Under the pieces are notes generated by a model. That model was not told the DNA's origin and did no database searches. It was given only the letters and a program-made list of their open reading frames with translations. From positions 1-53,422 of the forward strand of contig CAZFPA010000010.1 of assembly GCA_964520975.1 (NCBI GenBank): a stretch of DNA of 53,422 nt. Reading direction: 5' to 3'. The position numbers and the translations under genes are program-made. This stretch comes from CAZFPA01 sp964520975 (GTDB taxonomy: Bacteria > Bacillota > Negativicutes > Selenomonadales > Selenomonadaceae). Of the stretch, positions 9,103 through 17,254 are shown in pieces; within the stretch, counting starts at the first letter, position 1; each line of letters begins with the position of its first letter.

Positions 9103-9717
9103 ATGACTATGCTGTATAGATTCTTACAGTTTGTATTTCGGACGTTTTTCCGGCTGTTTTTCCGGGCCCGGGTACTGGGTACCGAGAATATGCCGTCGCA
9201 GGGAGCCGTTATTCTGGCGGCCAATCATCAGAGCAATTGGGACCCGCCGTTCCTCGCCACCTTTTTGCAGCGGCCGGTGAGCTACATGGCGAAGCAGGAG
9301 CTTTTTGAGGTTCCGGTGTTTGGCGCGGCCATCCGGGCCTGCCATGCGTTTCCAATCCGGCGCGGTGCCGCGGATCGTGCGGCCATCAAGACTGCGCTGC
9401 AGGTGCTGAAGCTGCAGAAATGCCTGGGTGTATTTCCGGAGGGGACACGCAGCCGCGATGGGCAGCGGCATAAGGCCGAAGCCGGTGTGGCATTGCTTGC
9501 GGCGATGTCGAAGGCGCCCGTCGTGCCAGCTGCTATCATGGGAACAAATCACATTCTCGGGCCTGGCGGGCCGTTGCCGCAGCTTACTGTCCGCTACGGA
9601 AAGCCGCTGTATTTTACCGGCGCGCATAACGATAAGGCAGCGCTGCAGGCGTTTGCCCAGCAGGTCATGGCGGAGATTGAGAAGCTCATCCAGGAGCAGA
9701 CCGCGGCCGATTGCTGA
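9103..9717 (+). CDS. plsC: 1-acyl-sn-glycerol-3-phosphate acyltransferase
   Basis: Second acyltransferase of phosphatidic acid synthesis, acting at the inner membrane. The HX4D catalytic box is NHQSNWD, and the glycerol-phosphate-binding motif FPEGTRSRDG follows about 70 residues later. An N-terminal hydrophobic or aromatic segment with FLQFVFRTFFRLFFRA is consistent with membrane anchoring. The start is either ATG 9103 or ATG 9109; 9103 is given because it is closest to the cmk stop and to GCAGGTG. The length is 204 residues. It closes the rluB-to-plsC operon and is followed by a hairpin. Confidence 0.92.
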   Translation: MTMLYRFLQFVFRTFFRLFFRARVLGTENMPSQGAVILAANHQSNWDPPFLATFLQRPVSYMAKQELFEVPVFGAAIRACHAFPIRRGAADRAAIKTALQVLKLQKCLGVFPEGTRSRDGQRHKAEAGVALLAAMSKAPVVPAAIMGTNHILGPGGPLPQLTVRYGKPLYFTGAHNDKAALQAFAQQVMAEIEKLIQEQTAADC

Positions 9718-9750
9718 GAAAATATGATATTCTGTTGGATTTCCTTAAGA

Positions 9751-9801
9751 CACGGATGCTGGAAAAATAAAAAAATTATCGTACAACATCCGTGGGTTTT
9801 T
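9751..9801 (+). terminator. Intrinsic terminator after plsC
   Basis: CACGGATGCTG at 9751-9761 pairs with CAACATCCGTG at 9784-9794 (11 bp with one G-U) around an A-rich 22-base loop, followed by GGTTTTTC. Confidence 0.75.
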
Positions 9802-9803
9802 CA

Positions 9804-9832
9804 TTGCCTGCTTTAGAAATTAATGGTATACT
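9804..9832 (+). promoter_or_regulatory. Putative promoter of ispH-S1
   Basis: TTGCCT at 9804-9809 and TATACT at 9827-9832 with a 17-base spacer. The ispH start lies 42 bases downstream of the -10 box. Confidence 0.65.
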
Positions 9833-9874
9833 ATTAAATAGATTGCGATAAGGCAGGTCGATGATAATACATTT

Positions 9875-10711
9875 ATGGAAGTAATTTTAGCCGAGTATCT
9901 TGGCTTTTGCTACGGAGTCAAGAGGGCAATCCAGCTTGCCAGAGGCAGTACCTCATCCGATCACGATACCTATACGCTCGGTCCGATCATCCACAATCCT
10001 CAGATGGTCAAGCGACTGGAGTCCGAAGGTGTCGGTATGGTGAATTCCCTGGAGGAACTTGATCAGGGAACCCTGATTGTCCGTTCTCACGGTGTGGGCC
10101 CACAGGTTTACACGGAGATACAGGATAAAGGGCTTACGCTTGTTGATGCCACTTGTCCGCATGTGCGCAAAGCACAGACGGCTGCGCATGCACTGGCGGA
10201 AGATGGTTATCAGGTGGTCATCGTCGGAGAGAAGAAGCATCCGGAGGTCCGGAGCATCTTTGAATGGGCTGGCCGAAAAGCTTTAGTGGTAGAAACCGAG
10301 GGAGAAGCGGCCGCGCTGATTCCTTGTGAAAAAATGGGGATCGTCGCTCAGACAACCTTTTCCCGGGAGAATTTCAAGCAGATCGTGCTGCGCCTGTTGG
10401 ATAAATCCAACGACATCAAGATCCTGCGGACGATATGTACCGCAACGGACCAGCGCCAGGCTGCAGCGATGTCTCTGGCCGGAAGGGTCGATCTCATGCT
10501 GGTGATTGGCGGCAAGAACAGCGCGAATACAACGCGGCTCGCGCAGCTTTGTGCAACAAAATGCAAGACTTACCATATCGAAACTGTAGATGAGATACAG
10601 GATGAATGGTTTGACAAAATAGAAAAAATTGGTATTACAGCCGGAGCTTCAACACCGGACTGGATTATCAAGGAGGTATATGAAAAGTGCAAGACATGGA
10701 AAGCTTATTAG
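9875..10711 (+). CDS. ispH: 4-hydroxy-3-methylbut-2-enyl diphosphate reductase
   Basis: Last enzyme of the MEP isoprenoid pathway, reducing HMBPP to IPP and DMAPP with a [4Fe-4S] cluster. The three cluster cysteines are visible as C12 (GFCYGVKRA), C94 (DATCPHV) and C188 (TICTATDQRQ). The protein has 278 residues, normal for stand-alone IspH. The ATG at 9875 has no strong ribosome binding site; AAGGCAGG is 17 bases away. The last 25 bases overlap the S1-domain gene in another frame. Many Firmicutes fuse IspH to S1 domains; here the two are separate overlapping frames. Confidence 0.95.
   Translation: MEVILAEYLGFCYGVKRAIQLARGSTSSDHDTYTLGPIIHNPQMVKRLESEGVGMVNSLEELDQGTLIVRSHGVGPQVYTEIQDKGLTLVDATCPHVRKAQTAAHALAEDGYQVVIVGEKKHPEVRSIFEWAGRKALVVETEGEAAALIPCEKMGIVAQTTFSRENFKQIVLRLLDKSNDIKILRTICTATDQRQAAAMSLAGRVDLMLVIGGKNSANTTRLAQLCATKCKTYHIETVDEIQDEWFDKIEKIGITAGASTPDWIIKEVYEKCKTWKAY
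10670..10676 (+). promoter_or_regulatory. Ribosome binding site inside ispH for the S1-domain gene
   Basis: AAGGAGG lies within the ispH coding region, ten bases before the GTG at 10687. It supports independent initiation of the downstream protein rather than a frameshifted fusion. Confidence 0.8.
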
Positions 10712-11829
10712 AAGAATCAATTCAGGAAATAAAGGAGCATGAGGTTGTACAGGCTACGGTTGTATCCGTGAATGACAATGAGGCAATGGTTAATATTTCT
10801 GGTCTCAAGTCTGATATCCCGGTACCAAAATCCGAACTGGCCAGCCCGGCACCGGAATCCGCTAAGGATATTGTCAAGGTAGACGATGTAATCGATGTTT
10901 TCGTAGTTGCCTTGGGCGGCGAAAACGGCGCTACTGTTTCGAAGGTAAAGGCGGATCGCCTGGTTGCCTGGAAGGATCTTGACGGCATCGTCGAGAAGCA
11001 GGAACCGGTAGACGCACAGGTTGTACAGGTAGTCAAGGGCGGTCTCGTGGCTATGGTCATGGGTGTTCGCGCATTCATCCCGGCTTCGCAGGTTGAGCTT
11101 CATTATGTAAAGGATCTTTCCGTTTATGTTGGTCAGACGCTCAAGGCTCTGCCGATTGAACTCGATGCCAGAAAGCAGCGCCTGGTTCTTTCCCGCCGCA
11201 GCATGCTGGAGGCCGAGAGAGCTGAGAAGCAGGAAGCACTCTTTGCTAGCCTGGAAGCCGGTCAGACGCTTCGCGGTACAGTAAAGCGCCTTGTTGACTA
11301 TGGTGCGTTCATCGATATCGGTGGCGTGGATGGTCTGGCTCATATTTCCGATCTTTCCTGGGAACGCGTGAAGAAGCCGTCGGATGTTCTGAGCGAAGGT
11401 CAGGAAGTTGATGTATTCGTAAAGAATTTTGATCCGGAGACGAAGCGCATTTCTCTCAGCATTAAGGACACCATGCGTGATCCTTGGCTTGATAAGGCAG
11501 AGCGCTATGAGGAAGGCAGCCATATCATTGGCAAGATCATCAAGCTTACGGACTTCGGTGCTTTCATGGAAATCGAGCCGGGCTTTGATGGCCTGATCCC
11601 GATGGGCGAGCTTGCTGACCGCAGAATTGCCAAGGCAGACGAGGCAGTTCATGTTGGCGACGAAGTCAAGGTAAAGGTTCTCCATATCGACATGAAGAGA
11701 AAACGCATTTCCCTGAGCATCACCAAGGCAGACAAGGATGCCGAAGCGGCTGAATACCATAGCTATATGGATGGCCAGGACGAGCACACTGCTACGGTTG
11801 GCGACGAGGTCGGCGATCTTCTCAAGTAA
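10687..11829 (+). CDS. rpsA: S1 RNA-binding domain protein (ribosomal protein S1-like)
   Basis: RNA-binding protein of 380 residues with four S1 repeats at about residues 17-85, 100-170, 190-260 and 275-345. The first is degenerate; the third (GTVKRLVDYGAFIDIG...GLAHISDLSW) and fourth (GKIIKLTDFGAFMEIE...GLIPMGEL) are the best conserved. This matches the shorter Firmicutes S1 rather than the six-domain E. coli protein. GTG at 10687 is the start set by AAGGAGG; ATG at 10696 is an alternative. Codon use is more uniform than in neighbouring genes, consistent with high expression. A terminator follows. Confidence 0.9.
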   Translation: MQDMESLLEESIQEIKEHEVVQATVVSVNDNEAMVNISGLKSDIPVPKSELASPAPESAKDIVKVDDVIDVFVVALGGENGATVSKVKADRLVAWKDLDGIVEKQEPVDAQVVQVVKGGLVAMVMGVRAFIPASQVELHYVKDLSVYVGQTLKALPIELDARKQRLVLSRRSMLEAERAEKQEALFASLEAGQTLRGTVKRLVDYGAFIDIGGVDGLAHISDLSWERVKKPSDVLSEGQEVDVFVKNFDPETKRISLSIKDTMRDPWLDKAERYEEGSHIIGKIIKLTDFGAFMEIEPGFDGLIPMGELADRRIAKADEAVHVGDEVKVKVLHIDMKRKRISLSITKADKDAEAAEYHSYMDGQDEHTATVGDEVGDLLK

Positions 11830-11868
11830 GATCAGGCAGTAAATCAACTAGATAAGTTGTATGTTGAA

Positions 11869-11898
11869 GGAGTGATGGTATTCATCACTCCTTTGTTT
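11869..11898 (+). terminator. Intrinsic terminator after the S1 gene
   Basis: GGAGTGATG, loop GTATT, CATCACTCC (a perfect 9-bp stem) then TTTGTTT. Confidence 0.85.
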
Positions 11899-11917
11899 GT
11901 GGAAGACGAGGTATTTT

Positions 11918-13312
11918 ATGTACTTAGGGAAAATACTGCGCGTTCATGCCGGCAGCCTGGCGGAAGAGCTGGAGCTCACGGCCGGGGACAAGATTTTGGA
12001 AATCAATGGCATGAAGCTGCGGGATATCATTGATCTGAGCTTTGCGTTTGCGGATGAAGAAATCGATATGCTGGTGGAGCATCCTTCCGGCGAGCAGGAA
12101 ATGCTTTCCTTTGATAAGGACTATGATGAAGAACTGGGCGTGGAATTTGAGTCGGCGGTGTTTGATGGAATCCGGCGCTGTGCAAATCACTGCTATTTCT
12201 GCTTTGTGGACCAGGTCGCACCGCACATGCGGGACAGCCTGTCCATAAAGGATGATGATTACCGCATGTCCTTCTTATATGGTAATTTTGTGACCATGAC
12301 GAATATGGTCGAGGCGGATTTCCAGAGGATTGCGCAGTACCATTTGTCGCCGCTTTTCATTTCCGTGCAGGCGACGAATCCTGAACTGCGGGCGCAAATG
12401 CTGCGCTGTGAGCGGGCCGGAAGGCTTGCGGAGCAGCTGGATCGCCTGCAGGAAGCGGATGTTGAATATCACAGCCAGGTTGTGCTTTGTCCGGGGCTCA
12501 ATGACGGCGCTGAGCTTGAGCGGACCATTCGGGATATTTCCGGACGGCAGCCGCATGCGCAGTCGCTGGCCATTGTTCCTGTAGGTCTTACGAAGTTCCG
12601 GCAGGATTGTTATCCGCTTACGCTTTTTGATGCCGCGGGAGCAGGAAAAGTCATCGATCAGGTAGAAATATGGCAGCAGAAGCTGCGTGAGCAGACAGGG
12701 CGGACCTTCCTGTACCTCGGGGATGAATTCTATTTCCTGGCGGGACGTCCGCTGCCGCCGGCAGAGATGTACGATGGCTTTCCCCAGCTCGATAACGGAA
12801 TCGGCCTCGCGCGCAATTTCATCGGGGAATGGGAGAAGTCTGTGGCTGCAGCGAAGGGGAGCGGCTATGAACAGCCGCTCCATATCGACGTGGTGACAGG
12901 TACCTCTGTGGCACCGATGTTTGAAGAGCTTCTTGCGGGTCTCGCGTGCCCAAATCTGCAGGTCCGGGTTCTGCCGGTAGTCAACCGTTATTTTGGCGAG
13001 AGCGTGAATGTATCCGGCCTGCTCACCGGGCAGGATATACTGGCCGCGCTGCAGGCTGCCGATGGCCCGCGGGATGGTGTGATCCTGCCGGAAGGAGCCT
13101 TGCGTACGGGTGAAAATGTTTTTTTGGATGATTATAAATTAGGTGATATAGAAGAGCAGCTGCAGGTGCGCGTAGCAACGGCGTTAGGGGGAGCGGAACT
13201 CCATCAGGCCCTGACGGACTGGACGCATTACCATGGAGCCGGTATGGAAGAAACGGCGTATATGTGGCAGAGCAACGCTGCCTACACGAAGCCGGGAAAG
13301 AAAGAGGGATAA
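11918..13312 (+). CDS. DUF512 protein: PDZ-like domain plus radical-SAM-type region
   Basis: A 464-residue protein of the conserved DUF512 family. The N-terminus (residues 1-60) is PDZ-like (GSLAEELELTAGDKILEINGM). A CxxxCxxC cysteine cluster follows (CANHCYFC near residue 87), and in this family it is taken as a radical-SAM [4Fe-4S] site. The C-terminal half holds the DUF512 domain. The biochemical function is not established. ATG 11918 is preceded by ACGAGG; the upstream TTG at 11897 sits inside the preceding terminator. It lies directly before der, a neighbourhood I recall as conserved in Clostridia and Negativicutes. Confidence 0.88.
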   Translation: MYLGKILRVHAGSLAEELELTAGDKILEINGMKLRDIIDLSFAFADEEIDMLVEHPSGEQEMLSFDKDYDEELGVEFESAVFDGIRRCANHCYFCFVDQVAPHMRDSLSIKDDDYRMSFLYGNFVTMTNMVEADFQRIAQYHLSPLFISVQATNPELRAQMLRCERAGRLAEQLDRLQEADVEYHSQVVLCPGLNDGAELERTIRDISGRQPHAQSLAIVPVGLTKFRQDCYPLTLFDAAGAGKVIDQVEIWQQKLREQTGRTFLYLGDEFYFLAGRPLPPAEMYDGFPQLDNGIGLARNFIGEWEKSVAAAKGSGYEQPLHIDVVTGTSVAPMFEELLAGLACPNLQVRVLPVVNRYFGESVNVSGLLTGQDILAALQAADGPRDGVILPEGALRTGENVFLDDYKLGDIEEQLQVRVATALGGAELHQALTDWTHYHGAGMEETAYMWQSNAAYTKPGKKEG

Positions 13313-13313
13313 A

Positions 13314-14645
13314 ATGAGTAAACCAATTGTGGCTATTGTCGGCCGACCGAACGTCGGCAAGTCCACCCTGTTCAATCAGGTGGGCAAACGGCGGGTGTCC
13401 ATTGTTGATGATTTTCCGGGTGTGACCCGCGATCGTATCTACATGGATGCAGAATGGCTGAACCATGATTTTACCATGATCGACACGGGCGGCATTGAGC
13501 TGGAATCCAGCGATCATATATTGAAATCCATGCGCCAGCAGGCGCAGATTGCCATGGAGGAGGCGGATGTCATCCTGTTCGTGGTGGATGGCCGCTCCGG
13601 TCTGACGACGGCGGATGAAGAGGTCGCACGTATGCTGCGCAGTACGAAAAAACCGGTCATTTTGGCCGTTAATAAAATCGACAGCCCACAGCAGGCTGCG
13701 GACAGCTATGAATTCTATAATCTGGGACTGGGGGAGCCGATTCCGATTTCGGCTTCAAACTCATTGAACCTGGGAGATTTGCTGGATGCTGTCGTAGCGG
13801 CTTTTCCCAAGGAGGGTGAGCCCGATAAGGAAGCGGATGAAATCAGCATCGCAGTCATCGGCCGACCCAATGTGGGGAAGTCCTCGCTGGTCAATGCACT
13901 GCTGGGGGAAGAGCGCGTAATCGTCAGCAATATTCCGGGGACGACGCGCGATGCAATCGATACCCATTTCGTAAAGGATGGAACGAAATTCATCCTCATC
14001 GATACAGCGGGCATGCGCCGCAAGGGCAAGATTGACGAGCCGGTGGAGCGCTACAGTGTTATGCGTTCCCTGCGGGCCATTGACCGGGCCGACGTCGTGC
14101 TCATGGTCATTGATGCAGTTGAGGGCATTACCGAACAGGATAAGAAGATTGCCGGCTATGCGCATGAATCCGGCAAAGGTGTCGTGATTGTGGTCAATAA
14201 GTGGGATATCTATCCCGACAAGGACGACAAATCCACCCTGCGCTTTACGGAAGACCTGCGTGATGAGATCGGATTCCTGCAGTATGCGCCGGTGCTCTAT
14301 ACTTCGGCACTCACCACGCAGCGTGTGCAGCGGGTGACAGAGCTTGTGAAGTACGTGGCGGAGCAGCAATCCATGCGCATCAAGACCAGTGTGCTCAATG
14401 AGCTCATCCGTGATGCGGTATCCATCAATCCGCCGCCGGCCCATAAAGGCCGCCGGTTGAAAATCCTGTTCATGACCCAGGCGGATATCCAGCCGCCGAA
14501 ATTCATTGTATTTGTCAATGATCCGGAGCTCATGCACTTTTCCTATCTCCGCTTTCTGGAAAACAAGCTTCGGGAAAGCTTTGGCTTTGAAGGGACGCCG
14601 CTGCGCCTGATCGTGCGCGGCCGCAGTGAAGACGAGGAGGAATAA
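13314..14645 (+). CDS. der: Ribosome assembly GTPase Der (EngA)
   Basis: Double-GTPase needed for 50S subunit maturation. Two tandem G domains each carry GRPNVGKS, at residues 10-17 and about 183-190, with DTGG or DTAG switch motifs and NKID/NKWD specificity motifs. The C-terminal KH-like domain includes NPPPAHKGRRLKI. The length of 443 residues is typical. The ATG is one base past the DUF512 stop, with GAGGG before it. A longer frame starting in the previous gene is not family-like. Confidence 0.97.
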   Translation: MSKPIVAIVGRPNVGKSTLFNQVGKRRVSIVDDFPGVTRDRIYMDAEWLNHDFTMIDTGGIELESSDHILKSMRQQAQIAMEEADVILFVVDGRSGLTTADEEVARMLRSTKKPVILAVNKIDSPQQAADSYEFYNLGLGEPIPISASNSLNLGDLLDAVVAAFPKEGEPDKEADEISIAVIGRPNVGKSSLVNALLGEERVIVSNIPGTTRDAIDTHFVKDGTKFILIDTAGMRRKGKIDEPVERYSVMRSLRAIDRADVVLMVIDAVEGITEQDKKIAGYAHESGKGVVIVVNKWDIYPDKDDKSTLRFTEDLRDEIGFLQYAPVLYTSALTTQRVQRVTELVKYVAEQQSMRIKTSVLNELIRDAVSINPPPAHKGRRLKILFMTQADIQPPKFIVFVNDPELMHFSYLRFLENKLRESFGFEGTPLRLIVRGRSEDEEE

Positions 14646-14647
14646 GC

Positions 14648-15244
14648 ATGGGAATCGTTTTGGCTTGTGTTCTGAGTTATCTGGTAGGCTCCATACCGAC
14701 AGGACTTGTGCTGGGCAAGCTGGTCTGGCACGTAGACCTGCGGGAATACGGCAGCCATAATATCGGCGCGACCAATGCCTGGCGTACGCTGGGCAAGGGA
14801 CCAGGCACGATCATCTGCGTGCTTGACCTCCTGAAGGGGGTGCTGGGGGTATGGTTTGGCCTGCATTTTTCCGGGGTGCCGCTGGCCCTGGTTCTCGGTG
14901 GAATTTTTGCGATTGTCGGCCATTCCTGGTCGCTGTTCCTTGCTTTCAAGGGCGGTAAGGGCGTGGCAACCGGGCTGGGTGTTATTCTCATGCTCATGCC
15001 GAAGGCGACGCTGTTCGTATTTCTCGTCTGGCTCGTGCTGGTGTTCCTGACCCGCTATGTGTCACTGGGGTCTATTGTGGCCGCGGCACTGGTGCCTGTT
15101 TTTGCCTGGTTTTTCAATGAACCGGCAGAATACATTCTGTTTGGCCTGGCAGCGGCAGTTTTTGTCATCTATCGTCATAAGTCAAATATAGGACGGTTGC
15201 TCAATGGCACCGAAAGCAAGATAAAGGCTGGCCATCGCCGTTGA
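14648..15244 (+). CDS. plsY: Acyl-phosphate:glycerol-3-phosphate acyltransferase
   Basis: Integral membrane enzyme using acyl-phosphate to acylate glycerol 3-phosphate, the first step of phospholipid synthesis. Multiple hydrophobic segments are present. The three conserved loops are SIPTGLVLGK, EYGSHNIGATNAWRTLG and FKGGKGVATG, all characteristic of PlsY. The protein has 198 residues. It starts two bases after the der stop, with the ribosome binding site GAGGAGG formed by the last codons of der. With plsC upstream, the window encodes both glycerophosphate acylation steps. Confidence 0.96.
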   Translation: MGIVLACVLSYLVGSIPTGLVLGKLVWHVDLREYGSHNIGATNAWRTLGKGPGTIICVLDLLKGVLGVWFGLHFSGVPLALVLGGIFAIVGHSWSLFLAFKGGKGVATGLGVILMLMPKATLFVFLVWLVLVFLTRYVSLGSIVAAALVPVFAWFFNEPAEYILFGLAAAVFVIYRHKSNIGRLLNGTESKIKAGHRR

Positions 15245-15262
15245 TTTCATATTGTAAGAAAG

Positions 15263-15302
15263 CTCCTGCGGACGCCATTGTGTGTGCAGGAGTTATTTTT
15301 TT
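15263..15302 (+). terminator. Intrinsic terminator after plsY
   Basis: CTCCTGC at 15263-15269 pairs with GCAGGAG at 15286-15292, followed by TTATTTTTTT. Confidence 0.75.
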
Positions 15303-15403
15303 GTAGCGGGACGATAAATTGTAACAATGTACAGTTTTATGGGATGTTTGGCTGAAAATGACAGACGCATCCATAAGATTTGGCTAAAAAAAAGGAAATG
15401 CTA

Positions 15404-15433
15404 TTGTCAAGTGTAAACAAAAAATGCTATAAT
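15404..15433 (+). promoter_or_regulatory. Promoter of the ACT-hom-thrB operon
   Basis: TTGTCA at 15404-15409 and TATAAT at 15428-15433 with an 18-base spacer. The coding start is 45 bases downstream of the -10 box. Confidence 0.8.
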
Positions 15434-15478
15434 ATCTACTGCATGTAGAAAATAATCCATTGAGGAAGTACGGAGGCT

Positions 15479-15931
15479 ATGATAATGAATAAAGAAAAAA
15501 GCGGTTTTTTCCTCGTGCGGGAGGAGATCCTGCCGGAGGCAATCAAGAAGACCATTCGTGTCAAGGAAATGCTTAAACGCGGCGATGCCCGGACCATCAA
15601 TGAAGCGGTGGAAAAAATGGAACTGAGCCGTAGTGCCTACTACAAATATAAGGATTATGTATTTCCGTTTTATGAGGCCAGCCAGAATAAGATTGTTACG
15701 CTTACGTTCCTGCTGGAGCATAAAAAGGGTGTATTGTCGAGTCTGCTGAATACGATTTCCAACGATTCCGGCAGCGTACTGACAATCAATCAGGGAATTC
15801 CGCTGCAGGGCGTTGCCAATGCAACGGTTTCCATTGAAACCGTGAATCTTGCCGTTGACCTGGAAGCACTGCTTGATAAGCTGCGCATGGTTGATGGTGT
15901 CAAACGTCTTGAGGTTTTGGGACAGGCATAA
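15479..15931 (+). CDS. ACT-domain protein, UPF0735/PheB-like
   Basis: A 150-residue protein with an N-terminal helical region resembling a helix-turn-helix (EMLKRGDARTINEAVEKM, then SRSAYYKYKDYVFPF) and a C-terminal ACT domain of about 75 residues (VTLTFLLEHKKGVLSSLLNTI). ACT domains usually bind amino acids. The family (UPF0735, also called PheB-like) has no settled function. It is the first gene of the operon leading to hom and thrB, so a threonine or methionine sensing role is inferred. CGGAGG precedes ATG 15479; ATG 15485 is an alternative start. Confidence 0.9.
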   Translation: MIMNKEKSGFFLVREEILPEAIKKTIRVKEMLKRGDARTINEAVEKMELSRSAYYKYKDYVFPFYEASQNKIVTLTFLLEHKKGVLSSLLNTISNDSGSVLTINQGIPLQGVANATVSIETVNLAVDLEALLDKLRMVDGVKRLEVLGQA

Positions 15932-15954
15932 ACTACAGGGAGAAGGTGTGTCGG

Positions 15955-17253
15955 ATGAAAAAAGAGATAAAGATCGGTCTGCTGGGTTTTGGCACGGTCG
16001 GCAGCGGAGTGGCCCGGGTGCTGAAAGAGAATGCTCATGAGATTACAGAAAAAATCGGCGCACAGCTTCAGATTAAGACGGTGCTTGTTCGTGATACGCA
16101 TAAAAAACGGGAATATCTTGAAGATATCCATTTGACGGATAAGATCGAGGAAATCCTGCAGGATGAGGATATTGAGATTGTCATTGAGCTGATGGGGGGA
16201 ATCCATCCGGCCCGGGAGTATATGCTGCAGGCAATGGCTGCCGGCAAGAATGTGGTTACTGCCAATAAGGATGTCCTGGCTGAATTCGGCAGGGACCTTT
16301 TTACTATGGCGGAGGAACATGATGTCGATTTCATGTTCGAGGCCAGCGTCGGGGGCGGAATTCCAATCATCATGCCGTTGAAGCAGTGCCTCACCGGCAA
16401 CAAGATCAGCGAGGTCATGGGCATTGTCAACGGGACTACCAATTATATGCTCACGCGCATGACGCAGGATGGCAGTGACTACGATACAGCGCTGCAGGAG
16501 GCGCAGGAAAAGGGCTATGCCGAGGCCAATCCGGCTGCCGATGTCGAGGGCCTCGATGCGGCGCGCAAGGCCGCAATCCTGGCATCCATTGCGTTCAATA
16601 CCCGGATAGGGCTGGAAAATGTATCGGCTGAGGGAATCACAAAGATCACGCCGGCCGATATTGAATACGCGACAGAGCTGGGCTATGTTGTGAAGCTGCT
16701 GGCGATTGCCCGCGAGACGAGCCATGGCGTGAATGTGCGTGTGCATCCGGCCTTTCTGCCCAAGGAGCATCCGCTCGCGGCTGTCAATGATGTATTCAAT
16801 GCGATCTTTGTCCGCGGCAATGCAATTGGCGAGGCCATGTTCTATGGCCGGGGTGCAGGCTCGCTGCCTACGGCCTCGGCGGTTGTCGCTGATGTCGTGG
16901 ATACGGCGCGCGATATCATGCACGGAACCTTTGGCCGTATCCGCTGTACCTGCTATGAGCAGAAGCCTTTCTGCCCGCTGGATGAAACGGAGTCTTCCTA
17001 TTATGTACGGCTGCTGGTTGATGATGAGCCGGGCGTGCTCGGTGCGATTGCGACGGCCTTCGGTGAAAATGGCGTGAGCCTGAAATCGGTAATCCAGACC
17101 CGTCGGGTGGATAACCGGGCGGAAATCGTTGCGATTACCCATCAGGTGCCGCATAAGCGCATCAAACAGGCTGCTGCAGCACTGGAAGGGCTGCCGGTTG
17201 TCACGAGAATCCGCAATATCATCCGCGTGGAAAATGGACAGGGAGAGGCTTAA
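15955..17253 (+). CDS. hom: Homoserine dehydrogenase
   Basis: Reduces aspartate semialdehyde to homoserine. The N-terminal Rossmann motif GFGTVGSGV is at about residues 11-19. The catalytic core contains GIVNGTTNYMLTRM and EANPAADVEGLDAARKAAILA. The C-terminal 80 residues form an ACT domain (DEPGVLGAIATAFGENGVSLKS), the usual site of threonine feedback. The length is 432 residues. ATG 15955 is preferred over GTG 15946 because GGGAGAAGG lies eight bases before it. thrB follows two bases after the stop. Confidence 0.96.
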   Translation: MKKEIKIGLLGFGTVGSGVARVLKENAHEITEKIGAQLQIKTVLVRDTHKKREYLEDIHLTDKIEEILQDEDIEIVIELMGGIHPAREYMLQAMAAGKNVVTANKDVLAEFGRDLFTMAEEHDVDFMFEASVGGGIPIIMPLKQCLTGNKISEVMGIVNGTTNYMLTRMTQDGSDYDTALQEAQEKGYAEANPAADVEGLDAARKAAILASIAFNTRIGLENVSAEGITKITPADIEYATELGYVVKLLAIARETSHGVNVRVHPAFLPKEHPLAAVNDVFNAIFVRGNAIGEAMFYGRGAGSLPTASAVVADVVDTARDIMHGTFGRIRCTCYEQKPFCPLDETESSYYVRLLVDDEPGVLGAIATAFGENGVSLKSVIQTRRVDNRAEIVAITHQVPHKRIKQAAAALEGLPVVTRIRNIIRVENGQGEA

Positions 17254-17254
17254 A

